A stretch of DNA of 64,000 bases from GWE2-40-63 sp041664345 (GCA_041664345.1 JBAYKX010000027.1:7381-71380); one strand, 5' to 3'. Shown: positions 35,267 through 45,793, counted from the first letter of the stretch. Notes: a model not told the origin generated them from the letters alone. Numbers and translations are program-made.

Positions 35267-35650
35267 ATGCAAAGGATTTATTTATTTTTTATTGGAGGGT
35301 TGGTAATCCTAATGTTTTTATTGCTTTGGGGATGTACATTCAACAGCGAAGAGGAGTACTTCGAAAAAACCGAATGCGACACTACCGGATTGGTTTATGA
35401 GGATTTGACTTATATTTTTACCGATGTTTGTGCCAGATGCCATTATCAGGGAAATCCTTACCGGTCAGATATTGTTATGGATTCTTATGAAGCGATTAAA
35501 ACCTCAATAAATACCGGACTGGTAATCCCAGCAATCCATCACGAAGGGGATTTGACACCTATGCCCTATAAAGAGCCCAAACTTTCCGATTGCAATAGAG
35601 ACAAAATTGAGGCATGGGTTGAAGCTGGTATGCCAAAGAGGGCAAAGTAA
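35267..35650 (+). CDS. Cytochrome c-type lipoprotein
   Basis: A 127-residue lipoprotein: the signal ends 'MFLLLWGC' (lipobox Cys), then the mature part has a single heme-c motif 'CARCH' (about residues 61-65) and a Met at 'DLTPMPYKEPKLSD' as probable distal ligand. The motif 'DVCARCHYQGNPYRSDIVMD' is typical of small cytochrome-like domains that sit at the head of DUF5777/YceI clusters. It is the first gene of an operon with 35686, 36581 and 37126. Role: outer-membrane or periplasmic electron transfer, inferred. Confidence 0.8.
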   Translation: MQRIYLFFIGGLVILMFLLLWGCTFNSEEEYFEKTECDTTGLVYEDLTYIFTDVCARCHYQGNPYRSDIVMDSYEAIKTSINTGLVIPAIHHEGDLTPMPYKEPKLSDCNRDKIEAWVEAGMPKRAK

Positions 35651-35685
35651 TCAAGTGTATCACGGATTCAATTAATACAAAATCA

Positions 35686-36570
35686 ATGAAAAAACTTTAT
35701 CTACCGGCACTTTTCGTTTTATGGTTAAACTATTTGAACGGTCAAGATTTAATGGCATTGCTCGATTCGGCTAACACTATCCAAACGCAAAAGGAATTTG
35801 TTCAGGGAACTTTCCGGTCGGTGCGGCTAATTAATAGCTACACGTCAGAAATAGCTGAAAAAAACGATTTGGTTTTTAGTATTTCGCACCGCTTCGATCC
35901 TATTAACAGCGGCGCATACGAATTGTGGGGGTTGGACCATTCCGAAATACGGTTTGGCTTTGAATATGGGCTTACCAACCGTATATCGTTAGGGCTGGGG
36001 CGCAGCAGCCATGAAAAACTGTACGATGGGTTCATTAAAATTAAAATTGCCCGTCAATCATCGGGAGCCAAAAGTTTTCCGCTAACGATTACTTTATTGG
36101 AAGGCATGGACATAAAAACCTATAAATATGTGGACGATGTACGCGATTATCCATTTTCGGCCAGGTTGTATTATACCCATGAACTGTTTATTTCAAGAAA
36201 AATAAACAATTACATTTCGGCCCAAGTTGTACCCACCTTACTGCACCGGAACATGGTCATAACAAAAGAAGAACAAAATCTGGTGCCTGCCATCGGATTT
36301 GGTAGCAATGTAACGGTGAATAAATGGCTATCGTTTAGTGGCGAATATTTTTATTTATTGCCCGGAAATACCGCAGATAACTATTCAAACAGCCTGGCAT
36401 TCACTATGGAGCTGGAGTCGGGTGGTGGCCACATTTTTCAGATTACTTTAGCCAACTCACACGGAATGACCGAAAAATCGTTTATACCTGAAACAACCGG
36501 CAAATGGATTGATGGTGACATTCAATTAGGCTTTAACATCATCCGCGTTTTTCATCCAAAAAAGAAATAA
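35686..36570 (+). CDS. DUF5777 outer-membrane beta-barrel protein
   Basis: A 294-residue protein with a signal peptide (ending YLNGQ) and beta-barrel strands (aromatic, alternating), e.g. 'NDLVFSISHRFDPINSGAYELWG', 'RFGFEYGLTNRISLGLGRS' and 'YISAQVVPTLLHRNM'. It matches the DUF5777 pattern: 'ISHRF' and 'RIGFEYGL' and 'QLGFNI' at the end. It lies 35 bp after the cytochrome gene and 10 bp before the YceI gene. Members are frequently beside c-type cytochromes and YceI. Function unproven. Confidence 0.85.
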   Translation: MKKLYLPALFVLWLNYLNGQDLMALLDSANTIQTQKEFVQGTFRSVRLINSYTSEIAEKNDLVFSISHRFDPINSGAYELWGLDHSEIRFGFEYGLTNRISLGLGRSSHEKLYDGFIKIKIARQSSGAKSFPLTITLLEGMDIKTYKYVDDVRDYPFSARLYYTHELFISRKINNYISAQVVPTLLHRNMVITKEEQNLVPAIGFGSNVTVNKWLSFSGEYFYLLPGNTADNYSNSLAFTMELESGGGHIFQITLANSHGMTEKSFIPETTGKWIDGDIQLGFNIIRVFHPKKK

Positions 36571-36580
36571 AACTGAAATT

Positions 36581-37129
36581 ATGAAAATACTAAGTACTAT
36601 TATTCTGGTAACTGCTTCTTTTGCCAACGGTTTTGGGCAAAATGTTTATATGACCTCAAAAAGCAGCATCCATTTTACATCGGATGCACCCTTTGAAATG
36701 ATTGAAGCCACCAGCACACAGTTGCAAGGGGCTTTAAAAACCGATGACCGTTCGTTTGTGTTCCGTTCACCCATGAACACGTTTGAAGGTTTTAACAGTG
36801 CACTGCAAAAAACGCATTTCAATACTACCTATCTCGAAACATCGAAATACCCGTTTACCTTATTTGAAGGGAAGATAATTGAAGAGATGGATTTCAAAAA
36901 AACCGGTACCTATCAAGTGCGTGGAAAAGGAAGGTTTACCTGCCATGGGGTAGAGCAGGAGCGTATTATTAAATGTACCGTTAAAGTAACCGCCAATCAA
37001 ATTGAAGTCAATTCAGATTTTACTGTGCTACTCGACGACCATAACATTAAAATACCATCGGTGGTAAACCAGAAAATTGCCGAGGAGATTGTAGTAAAAC
37101 TTGAATTAGTTTTAGTTCCTAAAAAATGA
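36581..37129 (+). CDS. YceI-family periplasmic protein
   Basis: A 182-residue secreted protein (signal MKILSTIILVTASFANGFGQ) of the YceI fold, which binds a polyprenoid/isoprenoid chain in a lipocalin-like pocket. Visible hallmarks: 'FRSPMNTFEGFNSALQKTHF', 'YPFTLFEGKI', 'YQVRGKGRFTCHGVEQERII' and 'FTVLLDDHNIKIP'. The latter is the conserved 'I-P-x-...V-x-x-x-I' end. Its stop overlaps the start of the sensor gene at 37126 (ATGA), so translation of the two is coupled. It belongs to the cytochrome-DUF5777-YceI operon. Confidence 0.9.
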   Translation: MKILSTIILVTASFANGFGQNVYMTSKSSIHFTSDAPFEMIEATSTQLQGALKTDDRSFVFRSPMNTFEGFNSALQKTHFNTTYLETSKYPFTLFEGKIIEEMDFKKTGTYQVRGKGRFTCHGVEQERIIKCTVKVTANQIEVNSDFTVLLDDHNIKIPSVVNQKIAEEIVVKLELVLVPKK

Positions 37130-40100
37130 GAAAGTTTGTAAATCAACTGCTGTTTGTTTCCTTAATTGGATTAGTTCCATTAATAATTAAGGCTCAAAGC
37201 CCGAAGATTGATTCCTATAAAATGCTGAAAAATAGGATCGATGTTGAAGTATCCACTGTATTTCAGGATCAGAATGGTTTTATGTGGATTGGTACCCACG
37301 AAGGGTTAATAAAGTATGATGGTGTTGATTTTAAATTATTTACTACCAATAATGGTTTGCTTAGTAACGATGTAACTTGTATTGCTGAAGATACAGATGG
37401 GATGCTTTGGATAGGACACAAAGACGGAAAAATATCGTTTTATACACAAAATCAATTCTCTGAATTCATTCCCGAAGAGGGTCAAACGGAAAGACAAATA
37501 TCTTCATTTTTCTCTGATAACAACGGAACTATTTGGTTTTCAACTTTAGATGAAGGAGTATATTATTTTGCCGGTGAAAACCGCAAACGGTTATACAATA
37601 TTAATACCGATGATGGTTTGCTGGATAATTATGTTTATTCAATTGCTCAGGACACGGCAGGAAATTACTATTTTGCTACCGATAAAGGAATCTCAATTTA
37701 CAATAAAACCGAAAAAAAATTCATTGATGAAATAACCATGACCGACGGATTGCCTGATAATTTGGTTAAACAAGTATTTATTCAAAAAAACCGGCTATGG
37801 ATTGGAATGGAAGAGGGAGGAGTGTGTGTTTGGAACATCAGCACCAAAAAATTTGAACTTATTTCAGAATGGAAATTTAGCTCTATCAACAACTTTGTCT
37901 GGTTATCCGACAACGAAATTTGGGTGAGTACTTCACGAAATGGTATTATAAAATGTGAGTTTGATGCAAATGGAGAGCCTTGGTATTCAGTATTTAACAA
38001 AGAAACCGGACTATCCGATAACCGCGCCAATTTCATCTATCTCGATTGTGAAACAAATATCTGGATTGGAACCAGAAAAGGCCTATCAATTCGAAAAAAT
38101 AATAACATTGAGTTTTTAATTAGCCGCACTGGTTTTGATTTAACCAGCATATTTAGTTTTACTATCGACAATCAGGGTAAATATTGGGTAGCATCGCAGG
38201 AGGGATTGTTTGTTTATAAACTTGACGAAATGGGTCATTTAACCAAAACCCAATTACTCAATGAAACCCGTTTTCAAGGTATTAGCTTTATTTCGTTATA
38301 CAACGATAATAATGGCAACATTTGGGCGGGTACTTATGGGTTTGGTGTTTTTGAAATTAATCCTATTACTTATAAATACCGCAACTTTAATTCCTCCAAT
38401 GGGTTAACCAACGACAATATTATCAACATTACCGGCGATAGCGCTGCCATCTGGCTGTCATCATTGGGAGGTGGAATATCAATGTTGGATATTTCCCAAC
38501 TAAAAGGTAAAATAAAATCGTTTACTGAGGTAAATGGAATGCCCTCGAATTATGTTTATGATATACTCATTGATTCCAAAAAACAGGTATGGGCAGCTAC
38601 CGATGGCGGTGGTATTGTTATTATAAATAAAGACACCGTACAGCGGATTCATCACGCACTTCTCGATTCGGTTGCAAATAAAGTATATGCCATACTTGAA
38701 GATTCGCAGAAAAATATTTGGATTAATGTGGCCGATCAAGGTATTATTAAATTCGATGGAAAAAATTACCAACGCATTACTGAATCAGAAGGGCTAAACT
38801 CCAATTCTGTTCAAAGCATGAGTCTAAATAATCAAGACAATCTGGTTATAATTACTAACCTTGGATTGCAAATTTTCAATCCACGCCAAAATACATTTGA
38901 ATCGTATGGCGAAGAAGATGGTGTGGCATTTATGGAACCCAACCTAAATTCTGTTTTTAACGATAAAACAGGAAACATTTGGTTTGGTACCGCCAATGGT
39001 TTGGTAAGATTAAATGCTAAAAGTGATAAATCCACCGCAAAACCCAAAATACTAATTACAAGTAAAAGTTTATTTTTTAATCCCATTGACAACAGTATTG
39101 CTAAGTTTAAACACAATCAAAACCATCTTTCGTTTCAATACACAGGGTTATGGTTTAAAACATCAACGAATTTAGCATACCGTTATCAATTAATTGGATA
39201 TGACATTGATTGGAGCCCTGAAACCAATTCACGAACCGTAACTTATTCAAACCTACCTGCAGGCAATTTTAAATTTAATGTTCAAGTAAAACATCCCGAT
39301 GGTACTTGGATTTCATCCAATAAAGCGGAATATTCTTTTGTGATTAAACCTCCTTTCTGGAAAACCATTTGGTTTATTTCTCTTATGGTTATTACCCTGG
39401 TTTTTGGAATTTATTGGTTTATTAAAGCCCGAACTCAAAAATTAATCCGCGACAAAGAAATACTGGAAGAGGAAGTCAGGAAGCGGACTGCAGAAATCTG
39501 GAAACAAAAGGAAGAAATAGAGGCACAGCGCGATGAAATTGAAGCTCAACGGAACCATGTGATGGAGCAACGCGATCAAATTGAGCTTCAAAACAAAGAC
39601 ATAAAAGCCAGCATACAGTACGCATCACGTATTCAAAAAGCTGTATTGCCTCCATTAGACAGTTTTAATGCCTTGTTGGGTGAATCGTTTGTGTTTTTTA
39701 AACCACGCGACATAGTGAGTGGTGACTTTTATTATTTGAATGTTAAAAACGATAAGATAATAGTTGCAGCTGCCGATTGCACCGGTCATGGAGTCCCTGG
39801 AGCTTTCATGAGCCTTATGGGAATTTCATTGTTGAACCAGATAATTAGTCTACTCCCCAACAATTTTGATGCGGCATACCTTCTAAATGAATTAAGAGCT
39901 AATTTGAAGAAAGCGCTAAGGCAAACGGGTAAAAGCGATGAAGCCAAAGATGGTATGGACATTTCTCTTTGTGTAATTGAAAAGCATAAAAACCAGTTGA
40001 ACTATGCCGGAGCTTTTAATCCATTACTATTGGTGCGGAATAAAGAGCTTTTCACATATACAGCCAATAAAATGCCCATAGGTATTTTTATAATCCAAGA

Positions 40101-40359
40101 TGTGGATTTCACCAATCATCTGGTTGAAACACAACCTGGAGACATGCTTTATCTTTATTCTGATGGATTTCAGGATCAATTTGGAGGAGCCGACAAACGG
40201 AAATTTCTGCCTAAAAGACTAAAGGAAGTATTGGTTGAAATATCGGATCAACCATTGACGGCTCAACATGATTTTCTAGAAAAGACATTTTCACAATGGA
40301 AAGGTGATTTATCTCAAATTGATGATGTGTTGGTAATGGGAATTAGAATTGAAAAGTAA
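37126..40359 (+). CDS. Reg_prop/Y_Y_Y sensor with SpoIIE phosphatase output
   Basis: A 1077-residue membrane sensor. After a signal peptide come about 12-14 Reg_prop propeller blades ('GFMWIGTHEGLIKYDG', 'GLLSNDVTCIAEDTDGMLWIG'), residues ~30-640, then a Y_Y_Y domain ('YRYQLIGYDIDWSP', 'FNVQVKHPDGTW'), a TM helix (~745-768), a Glu/Gln-rich coiled coil and a C-terminal SpoIIE PP2C domain ('FKPRDIVSGDFYYL', 'AADCTGHGVPGAFMS', 'DGMDISLCVIE', 'YSDGFQDQFGG'). Most Reg_prop proteins end in a histidine kinase; here the output is a phosphatase. It is translationally coupled to YceI, so its ligand may be linked to that operon. Confidence 0.92.
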   Translation: MRKFVNQLLFVSLIGLVPLIIKAQSPKIDSYKMLKNRIDVEVSTVFQDQNGFMWIGTHEGLIKYDGVDFKLFTTNNGLLSNDVTCIAEDTDGMLWIGHKDGKISFYTQNQFSEFIPEEGQTERQISSFFSDNNGTIWFSTLDEGVYYFAGENRKRLYNINTDDGLLDNYVYSIAQDTAGNYYFATDKGISIYNKTEKKFIDEITMTDGLPDNLVKQVFIQKNRLWIGMEEGGVCVWNISTKKFELISEWKFSSINNFVWLSDNEIWVSTSRNGIIKCEFDANGEPWYSVFNKETGLSDNRANFIYLDCETNIWIGTRKGLSIRKNNNIEFLISRTGFDLTSIFSFTIDNQGKYWVASQEGLFVYKLDEMGHLTKTQLLNETRFQGISFISLYNDNNGNIWAGTYGFGVFEINPITYKYRNFNSSNGLTNDNIINITGDSAAIWLSSLGGGISMLDISQLKGKIKSFTEVNGMPSNYVYDILIDSKKQVWAATDGGGIVIINKDTVQRIHHALLDSVANKVYAILEDSQKNIWINVADQGIIKFDGKNYQRITESEGLNSNSVQSMSLNNQDNLVIITNLGLQIFNPRQNTFESYGEEDGVAFMEPNLNSVFNDKTGNIWFGTANGLVRLNAKSDKSTAKPKILITSKSLFFNPIDNSIAKFKHNQNHLSFQYTGLWFKTSTNLAYRYQLIGYDIDWSPETNSRTVTYSNLPAGNFKFNVQVKHPDGTWISSNKAEYSFVIKPPFWKTIWFISLMVITLVFGIYWFIKARTQKLIRDKEILEEEVRKRTAEIWKQKEEIEAQRDEIEAQRNHVMEQRDQIELQNKDIKASIQYASRIQKAVLPPLDSFNALLGESFVFFKPRDIVSGDFYYLNVKNDKIIVAAADCTGHGVPGAFMSLMGISLLNQIISLLPNNFDAAYLLNELRANLKKALRQTGKSDEAKDGMDISLCVIEKHKNQLNYAGAFNPLLLVRNKELFTYTANKMPIGIFIIQDVDFTNHLVETQPGDMLYLYSDGFQDQFGGADKRKFLPKRLKEVLVEISDQPLTAQHDFLEKTFSQWKGDLSQIDDVLVMGIRIEK

Positions 40360-40376
40360 TGGTTGTAGGAAATCCT

Positions 40377-41048
40377 TTAACCCACTTCGCTCAATCGTTC
40401 CAAAAGCGGGTAACTTATTACGTGCATATTTTTACCGTCAATATTCACAATTCTATCGTTATGGAATTCCTTAAGAATCCGGATGGCACTTTCGGTTGAC
40501 ATTCCACAAAAATCAGCTAAATCGCGACGGGTCAATAACATATTGAATGTATCCGATTCATAAATTTCTCTGGAAAGGTGCAAAATGGCATCTGCAATCC
40601 TCCCGTGAAGCTGTTTTTGTGTTAAGCTCATAATCCGCTCAAAATATTGAGAAGTATTTTGATTCAACTGCCCAATAATTTTTTCGGCAAAATCAGAATT
40701 ATTCCTAATTAAGTATTTAACAATTTCAGCTTGAATACTGTAAACTTTTGAACTATCAATAGAGGCTGCGCTGTAATCGAATATTCCTTTATTGTAGAGC
40801 GATGACAGGCCAATAAATTCACCCGGTTTCACAATTTTAAGAATCAAATTCTTATCGTTGTGCTCTTTATAAACTTTAATCAGCCCATCAGATAAAAAAA
40901 TAATATGAGAAGCAAATCCCCCTTGCTTGCTAAGTATTTCCCCCTTGTTATAATTCAAACTTACCTGATTTTCAACAATTTTCGATAATTGTTCTTCCGA
41001 TAATTTGTCGAACCAAGGCGCAAAATCTTTTTGAATTTGTTGAATCAT
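40377..41048 (-). CDS. Crp/Fnr-family transcription regulator
   Basis: A 223-residue regulator. The N-terminal cyclic-nucleotide-binding-type jelly roll ('YNKGEILSKQGGFASHIIFL', 'GLIKVYKEHNDKNLILKIVK', 'GEFIGLSSLYN') is followed by a helix-turn-helix HTH_Crp ('LTRRDLADFCGMSTESAIRI', 'LKEFHNDRIVNIDGK'). No cysteine cluster of the FNR iron-sulfur type is present near the N-terminus, so a different effector is expected. It is convergent with the sensor gene at 37126 (17-bp gap) and may regulate that operon; position only. Confidence 0.92.
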   Translation of the reverse strand: MIQQIQKDFAPWFDKLSEEQLSKIVENQVSLNYNKGEILSKQGGFASHIIFLSDGLIKVYKEHNDKNLILKIVKPGEFIGLSSLYNKGIFDYSAASIDSSKVYSIQAEIVKYLIRNNSDFAEKIIGQLNQNTSQYFERIMSLTQKQLHGRIADAILHLSREIYESDTFNMLLTRRDLADFCGMSTESAIRILKEFHNDRIVNIDGKNMHVISYPLLERLSEVG

Positions 41049-41213
41049 AAATTTGCAATTAAAATTTTCCTTAAATATACCTAAATTTGAGGTAAATCAT
41101 AAATTTTCCTATCACGTTTAACTTTTTTTTATGCAATTTAGTAATTCATTTTACTAATTTTAAAATTGAATAGTTTTAACATTTTTTATTTTAAGCATTT
41201 TAAAATCAAGTCG

Positions 41214-41591
41214 ATGCGAAACAATATACCAAATTTACTGCTTGTTGACGATTCTTCAACCAATAATCTATTACTCGAAAGTGCTTTTAAATCGTTGAAT
41301 TTTAAAATTATAACTGCTCTTTCTGGCGAAGAAGCAATGGCTGTTATGCATAAGAAGGATATAAATTTAGTTTTATTAGACATTATGATGCCCGGTATGA
41401 CGGGGTACGATGTATTGGATGCAATGAAAAAGGATGAAAAGCTCGCTAAAATTCCTGTCATTTTGGTAACTGCCCGCAATAGATATGAAGAGGAGCATAG
41501 AGCCCGTGAAATTGGTGCTGCTGATTATTTTGAGAAACCTCTGAATCTGGATATTTTAATAAAACGGGTGAAAGAGCTGATGAAAGATTAA
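41214..41591 (+). CDS. Stand-alone response regulator (CheY-like)
   Basis: A 125-residue single receiver domain. It starts 'MRNNIPNLLLVDDSSTNNL' (acidic pair DD) and holds the phosphoacceptor Asp in 'NLVLLDIMMPGMTGYDVLD', a Thr in 'ILVTARN' and the Lys in 'DYFEKPLNL'. I use ATG 41214 because the family starts there; the longer frame adds a leader of AT-rich translation. It has no output domain, so it acts by protein contact. Divergent from the Crp/Fnr gene. Cognate kinase unknown. Confidence 0.92.
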   Translation: MRNNIPNLLLVDDSSTNNLLLESAFKSLNFKIITALSGEEAMAVMHKKDINLVLLDIMMPGMTGYDVLDAMKKDEKLAKIPVILVTARNRYEEEHRAREIGAADYFEKPLNLDILIKRVKELMKD

Positions 41592-41779
41592 TACATATAG
41601 AAGATGCTTTTCTTTCCATCTTTCCATCTTTCCTTTTTTAAAATTGCTTATTGCCTATTGATCATTTGATATTTGATATTTGACATTTGATAATTTTTCT
41701 CTTTACCCACCTTCATTTGCTACAGAGTAGTTACAGTTTTTTTAGTTACTGTTCTATTTTTTTATCCTCTGAACATTGC

Positions 41780-41787
41780 TACTTTTG
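41780..41787 (+). promoter_or_regulatory. -7 element upstream of the ABC-F gene
   Basis: TACTTTTG matches TAnnTTTG exactly 21 bp before the ATG. No clear -33 element at normal spacing. Confidence 0.35.
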
Positions 41788-41807
41788 AGCTTTTTAAAAA
41801 CTGATTC

Positions 41808-43670
41808 ATGAATTACTTGCAAATTGAAAATCTTTCAAAATCTTATGGCGATCTCGAACTTTTCAAAAATTTAAATTTTACCATTGATAAAGACCAGCGT
41901 GTAGCACTAATAGCTAAGAATGGTGCCGGAAAAACTTCATTATTGAGAATTCTTGGAGGAAAAGACACCCAAGATGCTGGAAACATAATTTTTCGAAAAG
42001 ATATTACCGTTGGTTATTTAGAGCAGGATCCGATTGTAAATTCGGAACTAACCGTAATGGATGAGGTTTTTCAATCGTCGAATCAAGTAATTGCTGCTAT
42101 AAAAGAATACGAAGATGCTTGTAACGCACATCATCCCGACAAGTTGGATGCTGCCATTCATCAAATGGATACTCTAAAAGCATGGGATTATGAAGTAAGA
42201 ATAAAACAGATTCTAGCTCAATTAAAAATTACGCAACTTGAACAAAAAGTAGGAGAGCTCTCAGGAGGACAGCAAAAGCGTTTAGCATTGGCTAACCTGC
42301 TAATTAATGAGCCCGATATACTAATACTCGATGAACCAACCAACCATTTAGATATGGACATGATTGAATGGTTGGAAGTTTATCTTAAAAACACAAAAAG
42401 TACGCTGATAATGGTAACCCACGACCGATACTTTTTAGACCGGATCTGTGATGTTATTTATGAATTAGACAATCAACAAATCTATCGCTATCGGGGCAAT
42501 TACTCCTATTTTCTTGAAAAAAGAGAAGAACGGATACTAAATCAGAATATTGAATTAGATAAGGCACGTTCACTGTACAAAAAAGAACTCGATTGGTTTA
42601 ACCGGATGCCATCTGCACGAAGTACCAAAGCAAAATACCGCGTCGATTCTTTCTATGAGATACAAGAAGTGGTAAGTCGAAAAAATAATCAGGACGAAGT
42701 TAAACTGGATGTTCAAAGTGCCCGGCTTGGTAGCAAAATACTTGAAATGGAGCATCTTACAAAGAGCTTTGGAGAAACCGTAATTTTAAATGATTTTACC
42801 TATAAATTCAACCGGTTCGAAAAAATTGGGGTAGTGTGCCCGAACGGTTGCGGGAAAAGTACTTTTTTAAACTTAATTTCAGGTTTAATACCTCTTGATT
42901 CAGGAAAGATTGAAATTGGATCTACCGTAGTGTTCGGATATTATACCCAGCAAGGGATCCAATTCGATGAAAACAAACGGGTGATTGATGTAATTCAAGA
43001 ATTGTCGGAAGATATAAACCTTGGCGACGGCAACAGGCTTTCTCCGACACAGTTCCTGAATTATTTTTTGTTTCCGCCATCGATGCATTACGCTTATGTA
43101 TATAAACTTAGCGGTGGTGAAAAACGCAGGCTCTTTTTAATGACTGTGTTGATGAAAAACCCAAATTTTTTAATTCTCGATGAACCTACCAACGACTTGG
43201 ATATAATGACATTAAACGTTTTGGAAGGATATTTACAGAATTTTAAAGGTTGTGTGCTCATTGTATCGCACGACCGGTATTTTATGGATAAAATTGTAGA
43301 TCATTTGTTTGTTTTTGAAGACAACGGTAAAATCAAAGATTTTCCGGGAAATTATTCTCAATACCGTGATTGGAAAGAAGAGCAAACTACTTCGCGAAAA
43401 AAAGCTGAAAAACAAATACCTGTTGTGATTGAAAATACCGAATTAAAAGAAAAAACCAAGCTAACCTTTAAAGAAAAGCAAGAATATGAGCTGTTAAATA
43501 GGGAACTTGAACAATTGGAAGCTGAAAAAATACAGCTATTCAATGCATTGTCCGATGGTTCATTGCAAGGTGAAGCCATTGTTAAAGCATCTCAGCGGTT
43601 TTCTGAAATTGCCAAACTGCTCGATGAAAAAGGAGATAGGTGGTTGCAATTGAGCGAATTTGCATCATAA
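41808..43670 (+). CDS. ABC-F ATPase (Uup-like)
   Basis: A 620-residue soluble protein with two ABC domains and no membrane segment. First domain: Walker A 'AKNGAGKTSLL', signature 'LSGGQQKRLAL', Walker B 'ILILDEPTNHLDMD'. Linker about 240-310 ('LDWFNRMPSARSTKAKYRVD', an ABC-F 'PtIM' arm). Second domain: 'CPNGCGKSTFL', 'LSGGEKRRLFL', 'FLILDEPTNDLDIM'. A C-terminal coiled coil ('KEKQEYELLNRELEQLEAEK') is typical of Uup-type members that act on ribosomes or DNA. The family is usually involved in translation or genome stability, not transport. Confidence 0.93.
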   Translation: MNYLQIENLSKSYGDLELFKNLNFTIDKDQRVALIAKNGAGKTSLLRILGGKDTQDAGNIIFRKDITVGYLEQDPIVNSELTVMDEVFQSSNQVIAAIKEYEDACNAHHPDKLDAAIHQMDTLKAWDYEVRIKQILAQLKITQLEQKVGELSGGQQKRLALANLLINEPDILILDEPTNHLDMDMIEWLEVYLKNTKSTLIMVTHDRYFLDRICDVIYELDNQQIYRYRGNYSYFLEKREERILNQNIELDKARSLYKKELDWFNRMPSARSTKAKYRVDSFYEIQEVVSRKNNQDEVKLDVQSARLGSKILEMEHLTKSFGETVILNDFTYKFNRFEKIGVVCPNGCGKSTFLNLISGLIPLDSGKIEIGSTVVFGYYTQQGIQFDENKRVIDVIQELSEDINLGDGNRLSPTQFLNYFLFPPSMHYAYVYKLSGGEKRRLFLMTVLMKNPNFLILDEPTNDLDIMTLNVLEGYLQNFKGCVLIVSHDRYFMDKIVDHLFVFEDNGKIKDFPGNYSQYRDWKEEQTTSRKKAEKQIPVVIENTELKEKTKLTFKEKQEYELLNRELEQLEAEKIQLFNALSDGSLQGEAIVKASQRFSEIAKLLDEKGDRWLQLSEFAS

Positions 43671-43706
43671 ATTGTTGTAACTGTTTTTTTATAAAATTCA
43701 AATGTT

Positions 43707-45793
43707 ATGGGTAACAAAAAATGGATTGGGCTATTGGTTTTATTGGTAAGGATTTCATCAATAATTATTTATCATATTTTTGGCTATATTGGGCATTATG
43801 GTTACGACGACATGGAATACGCCAAATTGGCCAGTGACTTGAATAATGGGTTCATTGATTATAACAACCATTTTACTTTTAGGTTGCCCATTATTTTATT
43901 AACAGCAATATCGTATTCCTTTTTTGGTGTAACCGATTTTGCCTCTTCGTTACCACCAATAATTACGACCATTTCAATTCAATTATTGGTTTTTTTAGCT
44001 TTAAAAAATAAAGGCACTTTAACACTGATATTGGCTCTTGCATTGACCACATTTTCAAATTGGTTTATTTTTTACTCCGATAAATTGATGCCCGATATTT
44101 ATTTGGTTCTTTTCGTTATGCTTTCCCTTTTTATTATCCAAAAATACAAGTTTGAAAGCAGCAAAAACAAAACGGGCCTATACGCTATTTTTTTGTCACT
44201 GTCTTTATTCATGGGCTTTTTGGCCAAAGAAACCATTGTTTTAATGATACCTTTGTTGCTCTATTTTGTTATAATCGATTTTATTAATAAAAGGGACATT
44301 AAGTTTTGGATTTATTCATTTTTAAGTGGATTATTATTATTGGTAATCTATTTTGCGATAGTTTGGATTTTGACCGGTGATTTTGCGAAGCGTTTTGAAG
44401 CCATTTCTCAAAACAGCTATTTGAACTTGTGTAGTTACGACCAACAGCCATTACAAATACTGCTAAAAAGGCTGGCTTATGAGTTTTTTAGCCTTTCTAT
44501 TGCCCATACCATGTTTACCGGGTTTATTTTTGTTATTGCCTATTTGTTTCAAACAAAGGCTAAAAACGTTTTTAAATTCAACGATTTGTTTTCATTTTAC
44601 TTTGTTTCGGCAATAATACTGTTGCTTTCGTCCAATTTCATGACAATATCTGTCACCTCATACGTTCCTATGTGCCTGGATCCAAGGCATTATCTGTTTC
44701 TCATTCCCATTGTTTCAATCCCGGCGGCATTCATAATCACCGACTTTGTTAAAACCCGTCAGCATACATGGCCAATATTATTGGTTTTACTGGTGGTATC
44801 AACCTTTTCATTCTTTTTGCAAATAAACTATTTTTGGAATTTGTATTTGCCACTTACTGTTTTATTTGCATTGATGTTTTTGCTCAGGAAATACAACAAA
44901 TACCAATCCATTTTCATGATATTATTTGTGTTAGTATTAATGAAAGTGCCTTTTGATAAAATTACCTATGCAAAACAGGTTAATTACCGAAAGCAAAAGG
45001 AAATTGTGTACAAAAATATTATTGATAAAAATTTTGAAGGATATGTAATTACCAGCGACGTCGAAAAAAGGCTTTGTGAATATTACAATGGTTTCAACAA
45101 TAAGAGTGGTTGCATCTTTATTAATTTCAATGAGTTTAAACCAGATTCTTTGGAAGGAACGAAAAAGCTATTGCTTTTAAATTGGTACACACAATACCTT
45201 TCGGGAATGGATTTTAACGATTTGCCTTTTTATGCGAAAGAAATTGATTCAACAAGTATTCTCATTTATGAAGATAAAAAACTGAATCTTTCCTTGCACG
45301 AATTGAAATCGATATCAACCCCCGAACACAATGGTAACGAAATTGTTACTAGTTTTAACGACTTTGAACAAGTGGTACCTTTTTGGGATAATACTAACAG
45401 AAATACGGCCAAAGATGAAAAATATGAAGGTGAATATTGCGAGATAGCGAGTGAATATTCTTCCACATTTATTTACCCTTTGGATTCTTTACCGATTAAA
45501 ACCGACAACTTTTTGGTCATTTCAACTAAATTGTTTTGCAATTTTGATAAGAATACAAACGCAAAAATAGTTGTCTCAATTGAAGCAAATGAGGGTACAT
45601 ATATTTGGCAGAGTCTGGAAGTAAATAAATACCTTAAGGCATATTCAATTGGTGGCCGGTAACATTTGATGTTAAAATCAATAAAAATGATTTAAAAAGC
45701 TCATCCCAATTAAAGGTCTATCTTTGGAATGAAGATAAAACAAAGGGTTACATTGACAATTTTGGCGTGAAAATTATTGGGGTTAGCAAATAA
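43707..45793 (+). CDS. Glycosyltransferase, GT39/ArnT-like membrane protein (frameshifted near C-terminus)
   Basis: A protein of ~695 residues, about 11-13 membrane helices followed by a soluble C-terminal domain. The first loop 'GYDDMEYAKLASDLNNG' contains the Asp-Asp pair that is the catalytic acid site of GT-C enzymes of the GT39/ArnT group. They take sugars from polyprenyl phosphates. The frame stops at 45662 (AYSIGGR) while the next phase continues 'NWWPVTFDVKINKNDL' and ends 'FGVKIIGVSK' at 45793, so one base is missing around 45646-45655. The C-terminal domain looks like a beta sandwich. I list the joined gene. Substrate unknown. Confidence 0.75.
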
